NCBI RefSeq assembly: GCF_965221685.1
Contig: NZ_OZ244907.1
Length of the DNA: 64,000 nucleotides
Direction: 5' to 3' (one strand)
From: Palauibacter sp022826685
GTDB lineage: Bacteria > Gemmatimonadota > Gemmatimonadetes > Palauibacterales > Palauibacteraceae
The first letter of the stretch is position 1. Each line of letters opens with the position of its first letter. Both the position numbers and the translations under genes were made by a program. This document shows, piece by piece, positions 40,399 to 47,589 of the stretch. Under the pieces are notes generated by a model. The model did not search any database, was not told where the DNA came from, and saw nothing but the letters and a program-made list of their open reading frames with translations.

Positions 40399-40838
40399 GC
40401 GGCGGAATGCGGAGCGACGACGGTCGGCAGCCTCTCCAGTTGCCGCCTCACGGCCGCCGGAAACCGGTGGGGACGGCCCCGCGCGTCGGTGCACACGAGG
40501 GCGGTGCGGGCGCGCGCGAGCGTCGCGTCGTCCGACGCGCGCGCGATCCGGTAGGCGAACACGACTTCACGGCTTCGGACGCGTTCGACGCGGGTGTGAA
40601 TCCGGATGAGTTCGTCGTATTCGACCGGGATCCGGTATTCGACTTCGACCCGGGAAACCGGGAGCCAGAGTCCTCCGCGCTCGAGTTCCGCGTACGACAC
40701 GCCGCGCTCGCGCATGAGCGCCGTGCGGCCGAGTTCGCACCACACGAGGTAGTGGCGGTGGTGCGCACGACCCATCTGATCGGTCTCGGCATACCGCACG
40801 CGCACTTCCGTCGTTCCGACTCCGTTTGCGTCTTTCAC
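40395..40838 (-). CDS. YbgC-type acyl-CoA thioesterase
   Basis: About 147 residues from GTG 40838. Hotdog fold with the YbgC/4-hydroxybenzoyl-CoA thioesterase start VRVRYAETDQMG and HHRHYLVWCELGRTALMRE; the first Asp is catalytic in this group. The frame extends upstream to 40949, but those residues are Pro/Arg-rich and lie in the promoter gap with lpxH. Such thioesterases act on acyl-CoA or acyl-ACP and often sit beside envelope genes. Confidence 0.87.
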   Translation of the reverse strand: MKDANGVGTTEVRVRYAETDQMGRAHHRHYLVWCELGRTALMRERGVSYAELERGGLWLPVSRVEVEYRIPVEYDELIRIHTRVERVRSREVVFAYRIARASDDATLARARTALVCTDARGRPHRFPAAVRRQLERLPTVVAPHSAA

Positions 40839-40947
40839 GCGCCCAATATGCTCCGGCGAGGCACCGGGTGTCGAACTCCCGGTGACGGGTTCGCCGCGGT
40901 CGCCGGCGGGTTTGACGCGCCGCGCCCCGCGCGCCGAGCTTCGGCCC

Positions 40948-41685
40948 ATGTCTCAACGCACCGTCGTCGTGTCCGACATCCACCTCGGCGCCGTGGCCGA
41001 GGAGAACGCGCGCGCGTTTCTCGCCTTCCTCGAGGAGGCGGACCGCTGGGGCGACGAGCTTCTCATCAACGGCGACCTGTTCGACTTCTGGTTCGAATAC
41101 GGTCAGGTGATCCCGCGCGGTCAACTCGACGTGCTCACCCGCCTGCGGAGGCTCGTGGAAGGCGACATGCGCATCCTGTTCATGGGCGGAAACCACGACG
41201 CGTGGGGGGGGAGTTTCCTCCGCGATGAAGTCGGGATCGAAATCCTCGCCGAGCCGGCGCGTCGACGCATCGGAGGGCGGCGTGCGTACATCGCGCACGG
41301 CGACGGACTCGGCCCCGCGGACTGGGGCTACCGGATTCTGCGCCGGGCCGCCCGCAGTTCGGTGGGACGCGGACTCTTTCGGTGGGTTCACCCCGATCTC
41401 GGGCTCCCCCTCGCCCGGCTCGCCAGCGGGACGCGGCGGGCCCAGGCAGGAGGGGCCGGGAAGGAATCGCCCCGGGCTTCGCTCCTTGCGCAGCACGCCA
41501 TCGAGGTGCTGGCCGCTCACGAGGATGTCGACCTGGTCGTGTTCGGACACTCGCACCGGCCGGAAGTCGCGGAACTCGCCCCGGGGAGGTTCTACCTCAA
41601 CTCCGGGGATTGGCTCCATCACAACAGCTTCGCCGTTGTGACGCCGGACGAGATCCGCCTGGAATCCTACCGGAGATCCGGTTAG
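40948..41685 (+). CDS. lpxH: UDP-2,3-diacylglucosamine diphosphatase
   Basis: A 245-residue calcineurin-like metallophosphoesterase of lipid A synthesis. Metal motifs are all present: DIHLG, GDLFDFW, GNHD, HGD and GHSHRPE. The conserved Asn/Asp ligands match LpxH rather than the LpxI alternative. ATG at 40948; a GTG frame from 40882 is less likely. Diverges from the thioesterase gene. Confidence 0.9.
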   Translation: MSQRTVVVSDIHLGAVAEENARAFLAFLEEADRWGDELLINGDLFDFWFEYGQVIPRGQLDVLTRLRRLVEGDMRILFMGGNHDAWGGSFLRDEVGIEILAEPARRRIGGRRAYIAHGDGLGPADWGYRILRRAARSSVGRGLFRWVHPDLGLPLARLASGTRRAQAGGAGKESPRASLLAQHAIEVLAAHEDVDLVVFGHSHRPEVAELAPGRFYLNSGDWLHHNSFAVVTPDEIRLESYRRSG

Positions 41686-42278
41686 GGGAAATCGACCTTG
41701 AAACCGACGGCGATCCCGACGGATCCATCGGCGGGCGGGCCGATGGAGGGCTCGAAGTCCCAGAACTGGGTGGACACCCACGCGTCGAGACCGCTCAGGA
41801 AGGCGATGAACCCGGCGAGGACGATCCAGTTCTCCCGCTGCCCCGAACGGTTCGAGATCCGCTCTTCGTTCAGCGGCAGTTCCTCCTTCGCCGCGGAGAG
41901 CCGCGCGTCGGACTTGAAGACCATGAACAGGAAGACGGACTCCGCGGCGAAGTAGAAGGCGCCGCGCGACGGGCGTCCGACCTCCAGTTGTCCCCAGCCC
42001 GGGAGGATGAGCGAGCGGCCGAAGGCCCCGAGCGGGGAGATGGGGGGGGGCCGGCCCGTCGTGTCGGCGGCGGGGGTCGCTGCGGCGGGCACCGAATCGG
42101 CGACCGCCGGGGGAGGCGGAGGATCCTGCGCCCGCAGCGACGACGGCTCCAGGGCGTGTCCGAGCAGGAGAACGGCCGCGAGCGCGAAGGTGGCGGGAAC
42201 GTGTGGGAATCGAACCCACCCGGGACGCGCGAACGCCCCGTAACGGTTTTGAAGACCGCAGGCGACACCAGTCACCAT
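41682..42278 (-). CDS. DUF5683-like secreted/membrane protein overlapping tRNA-Sec
   Basis: The supported protein starts near FALAAVLLLGHALEPSSLRAQ, an export signal, continues with a Pro/Ala-rich stretch, and has the family-like RSLILPGWGQLEVGRPSRGAF segment and two more helices. In frame, the only ATG (42278) lies inside the selenocysteine tRNA gene, and no ATG, GTG or TTG codon lies between the tRNA and the signal peptide. The real start is therefore unknown: overlap with the tRNA, or a non-standard codon (the CTG in the signal is too late). Convergent with lpxH, overlapping by 4 bp. Confidence 0.65.
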   Translation of the reverse strand: MVTGVACGLQNRYGAFARPGWVRFPHVPATFALAAVLLLGHALEPSSLRAQDPPPPPAVADSVPAAATPAADTTGRPPPISPLGAFGRSLILPGWGQLEVGRPSRGAFYFAAESVFLFMVFKSDARLSAAKEELPLNEERISNRSGQRENWIVLAGFIAFLSGLDAWVSTQFWDFEPSIGPPADGSVGIAVGFKVDFP

Positions 42279-42286
42279 CCGCTCCC
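42191..42286 (-). tRNA. selC: tRNA-Sec (anticodon TCA)
   Basis: A 96-nt selenocysteine tRNA with encoded CCA. Seen: acceptor 42279-42286 with 42195-42202, six-pair D-stem GGTGAC-TGGT-GTCGCC, anticodon loop CTTCAAA (TCA at 42252-42250), a seven-pair long variable arm (CGGGGCG/CGTCCCG), and T-arm GTGGG-TTCGATT-CCCAC. One G-A mismatch lies at the eighth acceptor pair. The six-pair D-stem, long variable arm and TCA anticodon are specific to tRNA-Sec. SelB is encoded about 5.3 kb downstream. Confidence 0.95.
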
Positions 42287-42321
42287 GTTCATCCGTGTCG
42301 TCGTCATTCCGGTCCGACCGA

Positions 42322-42714
42322 TCATGTGGCCGACCGGGCCCGGCCGATCACCTCGATCTCGACCCGGGCCCCCAGGGGCAGCGCGCCCACGGCGACGGTC
42401 GAGCGCGCGGGGAACGGAGGCTCGAAGTGGCGGGCGTACACCTCGTTCACGGCACCGAAATCGCCCATGTCCGCAAGGAAGATCGTCGTCTTCACGACAT
42501 CTCCTAGGGTGAGCCCCGCCTCGTCCAGCACGGCCTTCAGGTTCGTCATCACGCGCTCCGCCTGGGAGACGACGTCGGCGCCCACCAGCTGGCCGGTGGA
42601 CGGCACCAACCCCACCTGCCCTGCGGAGTAGAACAGCTCGCCGGCCCAGTATCCCTGGGAGTAGGGGCCGACGGCGGCGGGTGCATGCTCCGTGTGGACC
42701 GGTCCGGTCTGCAT
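42322..42714 (-). CDS. ridA: RidA-family enamine/imine deaminase
   Basis: A 130-residue YjgF/RidA protein, a trimeric enzyme hydrolysing reactive 2-aminoacrylate-type enamines. Family segments: AVGPYSQGYWAGELFYSAGQVG, TNLKAVLDEAGLTLGDVVKTTIFL, and near the end the catalytic-Arg region AVGALPLGARVEIEVIG. ATG at 42714 with AGGAG upstream. 208 bp separate it from mlaE. Confidence 0.92.
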   Translation of the reverse strand: MQTGPVHTEHAPAAVGPYSQGYWAGELFYSAGQVGLVPSTGQLVGADVVSQAERVMTNLKAVLDEAGLTLGDVVKTTIFLADMGDFGAVNEVYARHFEPPFPARSTVAVGALPLGARVEIEVIGRARSAT

Positions 42715-42922
42715 GGCTCGAGGCTCCTTTCGGGGGCGGGCGATCGGCCGCTGCCACCGGGCATGGCGCGGAATATCCGCGGATCGCCGTCGCCTTGCAT
42801 CGGGTCGGTGGGAGCCGGTAACCTCGCCCGTACGCCTCATCGCTGGAGGCGAGTCGTTGCGTTCGAACGCGTTCTGGCGGTCGGGCGAACATACTTCGAT
42901 CCCCGAGAGAGCGCCAAAGATC

Positions 42923-43753
42923 GTGCCCGACGGCTCCGCCCGCCGTTCCGCCGCAAGACTCGCGCGCGATGCCGTGCTCCGCATGGCCTTCGCGGTCGAG
43001 GCCTATTTCCGGCTTCTCGTGCGCGTGACGAAGGCTTGTTTGAGTCAGCCCTTCTATCGCGGCGATCTCGTTCAGCAGATGGACACGATCGGCGTAGCCT
43101 CGATCTTCATCGTCATGCTGACCGGCCTCTTCACGGGGATGGTGCTCGCCCTCCAGTCGGCCGTGGAAATGGAGCGGTTCGGGGCAACGGTCTACATCGG
43201 CCGCCTTGTGGGGGCCAGCACGATCCGCGAACTCGGTCCCGTTCTCACGGCGCTCATCGTCACGGGCCGCGCGGGCGCCGGCATGGCGGCGGCCCTGGGC
43301 GCGATGCGCGTCACGGAGCAGGTCGACGCGCTCCGCACGATGGGTGTCGACCCGATCCGGAAACTCGTCGTGCCGCGTTTCCTCGCCGCCCTCGTGATGC
43401 TCCCGGTGGTCACGATCATCGGCGACTTCGTGGCCATCCTGGGCGGGCTTCTCATCGCGGTTCTGACGCTGGATTTCACGGCCCAGCTGTATATCAATTC
43501 CGTGTGGGACACCCTCGCCCAGAGCGGCTTCGTGCTCAGGGTCATCCCCATCGACCTGATTCAGGGGCTGGTGAAGCCCTTCACCTTCGGCGGGATCATC
43601 GCGCTCACGAGCTGCTTCCACGGGCTTCGGGCCGAGGGCGGTACGGAAGGCGTCGGGCGAGCGACGACCCGGGCCGTGGTGACCTCGTCCATCCTCATCC
43701 TCGCGGCGGATTACTTCCTCACCCAGATCCTGCTCGCCATGTTCCAATGGTGA
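42923..43753 (+). CDS. mlaE: MlaE-type lipid ABC transporter permease
   Basis: About 276 residues from GTG 42923; ATG 42983 is an alternative. The MlaE core is visible: GVASIFIVMLTGLFTGMVLALQ, GRAGAGMAAALGAMRVTEQVDALRTMG (coupling helix), and RFLAALVMLPVVTIIGDFVA. It forms the inner-membrane channel for phospholipid movement between membranes. First gene of mlaEFD. Confidence 0.93.
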   Translation: MPDGSARRSAARLARDAVLRMAFAVEAYFRLLVRVTKACLSQPFYRGDLVQQMDTIGVASIFIVMLTGLFTGMVLALQSAVEMERFGATVYIGRLVGASTIRELGPVLTALIVTGRAGAGMAAALGAMRVTEQVDALRTMGVDPIRKLVVPRFLAALVMLPVVTIIGDFVAILGGLLIAVLTLDFTAQLYINSVWDTLAQSGFVLRVIPIDLIQGLVKPFTFGGIIALTSCFHGLRAEGGTEGVGRATTRAVVTSSILILAADYFLTQILLAMFQW

Positions 43754-43766
43754 GCGAGGATCCACC

Positions 43767-44609
43767 ATGAGCGACCGCACGCCCGCCGGCGGGCCGCAGC
43801 CGGGAAGCGAGGCCTTCGAGGCGGAGTTGCGCGACGAGATTCGCCGCGAGCTGGAAACCCACGGGAGCGGAGCCGGCGGGCCCGAAATCGTCGAACTCCG
43901 GGACGTGTGGCTCTCGTTCGGGGATCACGAGGTGCTGCGCGGCGTTTCGCTGGGCGTCGCGCGAGGCGGGACGCTCTGCATCCTCGGCGGGTCGGGGGTC
44001 GGAAAGTCGACGATCCTGCGCCTCATGCTCCGGCTCCTTCTTCCCGACCGCGGCGAGGTCCTCATCGAGGGACGCGACATCAGTGCGGTTTCGCGCCCGG
44101 AGGCTCTGGCCCTGCGGGAACGGATGGGGATGGTGTTCCAGGGATCGGCGCTCTTCGACTCCCTGAACGTGTTCGACAACGTGGCCTTCCCGCTCTACGA
44201 GCATACGACGCTGGCGGATGACGAGATCCGGGAGCGCGTCGAGGAGGTGCTCTCCTTCGTGGACCTCGACCCGAACGTGGTCCTCCCTCTGCTCCCGTCC
44301 GCGCTGTCGGGAGGCATGCGCAAGCGCGTCGCCATCGCGCGGGCGATCGCTCACCGGCCGCCGATTCTTCTCTTCGACGAACCGACAAGCGGGCTCGATC
44401 CGATCACGACGCGGAGGATCGACGAACTGATCCTGAAGCTGCGGCGGGAACTCCACGTCTGCGTCGTCGTAGTGACCCACGATGTACGGTCCGCATCGAG
44501 AATCGCGACCGAGACCGCGCTCCTGAAGGACGGGGAGATTATCTTCAGCGGAACGCCGGAGGAGATGCACGCGACGGAAGACCGCTATGTTCGGGCCTTC
44601 CGCGGCTGA
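43767..44609 (+). CDS. mlaF: MlaF-type lipid ABC transporter ATPase
   Basis: A 280-residue ATPase: Walker A GGSGVGKST, signature SALSGGMRKRV, Walker B ILLFDEPTSGLDP, H-loop THDVRSA. The first ~35 residues are acidic and unusual for the family. Powers the MlaE permease. A nearly perfect 22-bp tandem repeat straddles its stop codon. Confidence 0.95.
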   Translation: MSDRTPAGGPQPGSEAFEAELRDEIRRELETHGSGAGGPEIVELRDVWLSFGDHEVLRGVSLGVARGGTLCILGGSGVGKSTILRLMLRLLLPDRGEVLIEGRDISAVSRPEALALRERMGMVFQGSALFDSLNVFDNVAFPLYEHTTLADDEIRERVEEVLSFVDLDPNVVLPLLPSALSGGMRKRVAIARAIAHRPPILLFDEPTSGLDPITTRRIDELILKLRRELHVCVVVVTHDVRSASRIATETALLKDGEIIFSGTPEEMHATEDRYVRAFRG

Positions 44610-44635
44610 CGGACGGGCCTTCCGCGGCTAACGGA
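44592..44635 (+). repeat. 22-bp tandem duplication across the mlaF stop codon
   Basis: Two adjacent 22-bp units, 44592-44613 and 44614-44635, both starting CGGGCCTTCCGCGGCT and ending ACGGA, differing at one base. The first unit includes the mlaF stop (TGA); the second carries TAA in a different frame. It looks like a recent slippage duplication between mlaF and mlaD and does not change either protein. Confidence 0.9.
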
Positions 44636-44656
44636 CAGAGGGCAGGAAAGGATACG

Positions 44657-45637
44657 ATGCGACGGTCGGAACCGATCACATGGGACCAGATGCGCGTGGG
44701 GTTCGTCCTCATCGTCTCTCTCGTCCTTCTCGCGTTGTGCGTGTTTTTCGTGGGCCGGATCGGGGACGTGTTCGGCGAGCGCTACCAGCTTGTGGCGCTC
44801 ATGGAATCGGCTTCGGGGCTCCGCCCGGGAGCCCCCGTCCAGGTGGCCGGGCGCGGCGTCGGCCAGGTCGAGCGCGTGGAGTTCATCGCCCCGGAAGAGC
44901 GCGGCGACTCGGAGGCCGCGGTCGCGGTCTGGCTCGGGGTCAACGTGGACGTCCGGGAGCAGATCCGGCGCGGCTCGCGAGCCCGCGTGCGGACGCAGGG
45001 ACTCCTCGGCGACCGTCTCATCGACATCGAACCGGGGTCTCCGGATTCGGCAACCCTCGTCCCGGGAGACACGATCGGAACGGCGCCGGCGCTGAGCTAC
45101 GATGAACTCCTCGGCCAGGCCGCCGATGCCGTCCTCGGCCTCACGCAGCTCTCGAACGACCTTTCCGCGACGCTGGCCCGCGTCTCGAGCGGCGAGGGTT
45201 CACTGGGACGCCTCCTGGTCGACGAGGCGCTCTACGACGGCCTTGTCGACCTCAACGACAACCTCGCGGCCGTGCTGGGGCCGATCGCGCACGGGGAAGG
45301 CTCGCTGGCCCGCCTGCTCGAGGATCCGCAGCTGTACGACCGCCTCGTTTCCTCCACCGCCCGCCTCGACACGGTGACGGGAGCGCTGGCGGCCGGCGAA
45401 GGGACGCTCGGGCGGCTGCTGGCGTCGGACTCCCTGTATCGTGCGATCGCTTCGTCCGCGACCCGCGCCAACTCCATCCTGGATCTCATCGAGGGCGGCG
45501 AAGGGGTGGTCGGGCAGCTTGTCAGCGACGAGACGCTGTACGAGGAGCTGCTCAAGGTGGTGGTGGACCTGAACGCCTTCCTCGCCGAGGTGCGGGCCAA
45601 CCCCGGCAAGTTCATCCCGCCGATCCGGGTCTTCTAG
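44657..45637 (+). CDS. mlaD: MlaD-type MCE-domain lipid-binding protein
   Basis: A 326-residue protein: one N-terminal helix (VGFVLIVSLVLLALCVFFVG), the MCE domain (~38-135; LMESASGLRPGAPVQVAGRGVGQV, GDRLIDIEPG), then four repeats of about 35-40 residues with a GEGSLGRLL core and LYD/LYE, probably helical and reaching across the periplasm. MlaD binds lipid and docks on MlaFE. The mlaB and mlaC genes are not here, so the operon is the short EFD form. Confidence 0.93.
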   Translation: MRRSEPITWDQMRVGFVLIVSLVLLALCVFFVGRIGDVFGERYQLVALMESASGLRPGAPVQVAGRGVGQVERVEFIAPEERGDSEAAVAVWLGVNVDVREQIRRGSRARVRTQGLLGDRLIDIEPGSPDSATLVPGDTIGTAPALSYDELLGQAADAVLGLTQLSNDLSATLARVSSGEGSLGRLLVDEALYDGLVDLNDNLAAVLGPIAHGEGSLARLLEDPQLYDRLVSSTARLDTVTGALAAGEGTLGRLLASDSLYRAIASSATRANSILDLIEGGEGVVGQLVSDETLYEELLKVVVDLNAFLAEVRANPGKFIPPIRVF

Positions 45638-45666
45638 GGCCGGCCGGCGGGCAGGACCGCTAACCG

Positions 45667-46134
45667 CTAGAGGTCGTGCAGCGTCTCGAAATCGACGACC
45701 TCGAACTCGCGCGCACCGGCGGGAAGTCTCACGCTCACGAGTTCGCCCTTTCTCCTTCCGAGGAGCGCACGGCCGATGGGCGATTCCATCGAGATGTCGT
45801 TGGTCTCGATGTCGACGTCGTCGCCGATCGTGAGGTTGAAGGACTCGATCTCGTCGTCCTCCAGGTCGCGCACGGCGACCTTCGACCCGAATCCGACCCG
45901 GTCCGTCGGGATGTTCTCGATATCGAGTTCCCCGAGCTGCGACATGCGTCGTGCCAGATAGTCGAGCCGCGCCCGCACGAACCCCTGCCGCTCGAGAGCG
46001 GCGGTGTACTCGGAATTCTCTCGCAGGTCGCCCTGGGCGACCGCCTTCTCGATCTCCTTCGGAAGGATGACGTTCAGCTCGTGGAGGAGCGTCTCCGCTT
46101 CGTCCCCGATCTTGCGCTGCAGTTCTTCGATCAT
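45667..46134 (-). CDS. greA: Transcription elongation factor GreA
   Basis: A 155-residue GreA/GreB protein that rescues stalled RNA polymerase by cleaving backtracked RNA. The N-terminal coiled coil holds the DLRENSEY segment with the acidic tip residues; the C-terminal domain starts VGFGSKVAV and ends ISMESPIGRALLGRRKG. ATG at 46134 with GGAGG 6 bases upstream. The longer frame runs into the tmRNA gene and is rejected. Confidence 0.96.
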   Translation of the reverse strand: MIEELQRKIGDEAETLLHELNVILPKEIEKAVAQGDLRENSEYTAALERQGFVRARLDYLARRMSQLGELDIENIPTDRVGFGSKVAVRDLEDDEIESFNLTIGDDVDIETNDISMESPIGRALLGRRKGELVSVRLPAGAREFEVVDFETLHDL

Positions 46135-46169
46135 CCGGAACCTCCTCGACCCGTCGACGGGCCGGCCGC

Positions 46170-46209
46170 AAAAAAAGCCGAGGCGCTCCCGGCAAGGGAG
46201 GCGCCCCGG
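46170..46209 (-). terminator. Rho-independent terminator of tmRNA
   Basis: On the minus strand, a GC-rich hairpin (GGCGCCTCCC / GGGAGCGCC, one bulge) is followed by TCGGC and a run of seven T (46176-46170). It lies 18 nt past the 3' end of tmRNA and just before the greA ribosome site, so it can separate the two transcription units. Confidence 0.75.
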
Positions 46210-46226
46210 GTGGAGCCCTGCATAAG

Positions 46227-46593
46227 TGGAGGCGGCGGGAATCGAACCCGCGTCCGCGAGCCCATCCGCCACGGCATCTACGTGCGTAGTTCGCGATCAA
46301 GTCTCGTCCCGCGAGGGTTCACGAACAACCCCTTACGAAACCAGCCGTGTACGCGGCTCTCGCCGTGTTCTCGTCACCCGCGGCTCACGGCACGCCGGGG
46401 CGACCAGCCCGATTCGTCGACGTCCGTCGGGAGGTCCTCGGGCCGGGATCTCTCGGGGACGGGCTACGCAGATTTACGCAGCCAGAGCCAAACCGTCGTT
46501 GGCACCTGAAGTTTCCCGGTGTTTAACGAGGCCCCGGGCACCTCGGCACGCTTCCGCAGCTTCCGGTTCACGCGTCGAAGCCGTGTCGCCCCC
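46227..46593 (-). ncRNA. ssrA: Transfer-messenger RNA (tmRNA)
   Basis: A 367-nt gene. The 5' end GGGGGCGACACGGCTTCGACG and 3' end GGTTCGATTCCCGCCGCCTCCA pair into the tRNA-like acceptor; the T-arm is standard and CCA is not encoded. The tag reading frame is at 46503-46474 and encodes ANDGLALAA then TAA, close to the common bacterial tag ending (ALAA). It rescues ribosomes stuck on broken mRNA and marks the product for proteolysis. Transcribed away from the PTS IIA gene. Confidence 0.95.
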
Positions 46594-46671
46594 TGATACG
46601 CGCGAGTGCTGCCAATACGGTGGTTTATCCTGGCGCGCGGCGCAAGTTCCGGGAGCGGCCGCGGAGGTTCT

Positions 46672-46701
46672 TTGACAGCCGGAAACCGGCGCGGGTATAC
46701 T
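46672..46701 (+). promoter_or_regulatory. Sigma-70-type promoter for the PTS IIA gene
   Basis: TTGACA at 46672-46677 and TATACT at 46696-46701 with an 18-bp spacer, 82 bp before the GTG start of the PTS IIA gene. This is the clearest promoter in the window. The predicted leader is about 75 nt. Confidence 0.75.
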
Positions 46702-46783
46702 CGGGGTTTGTCGGGTCCCGCAGAGTCGGTTCCCGTTGATTCGATATGCGCCCCGCGTTCGCGGGGAGGAGATATAGATCCAA

Positions 46784-47236
46784 GTGCAGCTTCGTGAATT
46801 GTTCGTCCCGTCCGCCATCAACCTCGACCTGGCGGCCGAGACGAAGGACGAGGCCCTGAAGGAACTTGTGTCGTGTCTGGGCCTCGACGGAAAGTCCGAA
46901 GGAATCCTCTACAAGATGTTGAAGCGGCGGGAAAATCTCGGTTCGACCGGGATCGGCCGCGGCATCGCGATCCCCCACTGCCGTTCGCTCGTCGTGACCC
47001 GACTGAGGGTCGCGTTCGGCCGAAAGCTCTCCGGCCTCGACTTCAAGGCGATCGACGAGAAACCCGTGCGGTACGTCTTTCTCATCGTCGCGCCGCCGCT
47101 GGAAGTCTCGAATCAGTATCTTCCGGTGCTGGGCAAGATTGCGCAGTTCGGCAAGGAGGCCGACGTGCCGGAGGCGCTCGCGGAACTCTCGAGCCCCGAA
47201 CAGTTCATCGAACTGCTCGAAGCGAAGGATCTCTAG
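46784..47236 (+). CDS. PTS EIIA domain protein (fructose/nitrogen type)
   Basis: A 150-residue PTS_EIIA_2 protein. The phosphorylatable His is in GIAIPHCRS; the preceding REN-LGSTGIGRG stretch is typical of PtsN/FruA-type IIA. It has no membrane domain, so it is probably a regulator taking phosphate from HPr (HPr and EI are encoded at 56474-58518). GTG start at 46784; a GGAGGAG site lies rather far upstream, so the exact start is uncertain. Confidence 0.9.
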   Translation: MQLRELFVPSAINLDLAAETKDEALKELVSCLGLDGKSEGILYKMLKRRENLGSTGIGRGIAIPHCRSLVVTRLRVAFGRKLSGLDFKAIDEKPVRYVFLIVAPPLEVSNQYLPVLGKIAQFGKEADVPEALAELSSPEQFIELLEAKDL

Positions 47237-47589
47237 TGGACCAGCAACTCGAATTGCTCCTCGAGATCCAGGACCTGAGGATGCAGCGCCGGGAGCTCAC
47301 GGACGGGTCGACGGACCTTGAGGCGGAGGTCTTTGACGTCAAGATCGAAGATGCGATTCGGTCGCTCGACGAGAAGGTCGAGGAACTGGCGGAGCGGCTC
47401 GCGCGGGGGATCCGGGAGCGCTACCGACGCATCGCCGACAAGGCGCCCAGAGTCGTCGCGCCGGTCATCAACGGCATCTGCTACGGCTGCTTCGTGGCGG
47501 TCTCCACCGCCCGCGCCTCGGAAGCGGATCGCAATCTTCGCGTCGAGTCGTGCGAGTATTGCGGCTGTTTCCTCTATCACGTCGGCTGA
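47236..47589 (+). CDS. C4-type zinc-ribbon, coiled-coil protein
   Basis: A 117-residue protein: a coiled coil (about 1-75; LELLLEIQDLRMQRRELTDG, IRSLDEKVEELAERL) and a C-terminal zinc ribbon with CYGC and CEYC. Short relative of the zinc-ribbon family also called CT398/DUF164-like; molecular role not established. GTG start shares one base with the PTS IIA stop. Its end overlaps selB, on the other strand, by 13 bp. Confidence 0.8.
   Translation: MDQQLELLLEIQDLRMQRRELTDGSTDLEAEVFDVKIEDAIRSLDEKVEELAERLARGIRERYRRIADKAPRVVAPVINGICYGCFVAVSTARASEADRNLRVESCEYCGCFLYHVG

Noticed and set aside
46135..46272. Longer GreA start at 46272
   Set aside because: The region is the 3' end and terminator of tmRNA; a clear GGAGG site supports ATG 46134.
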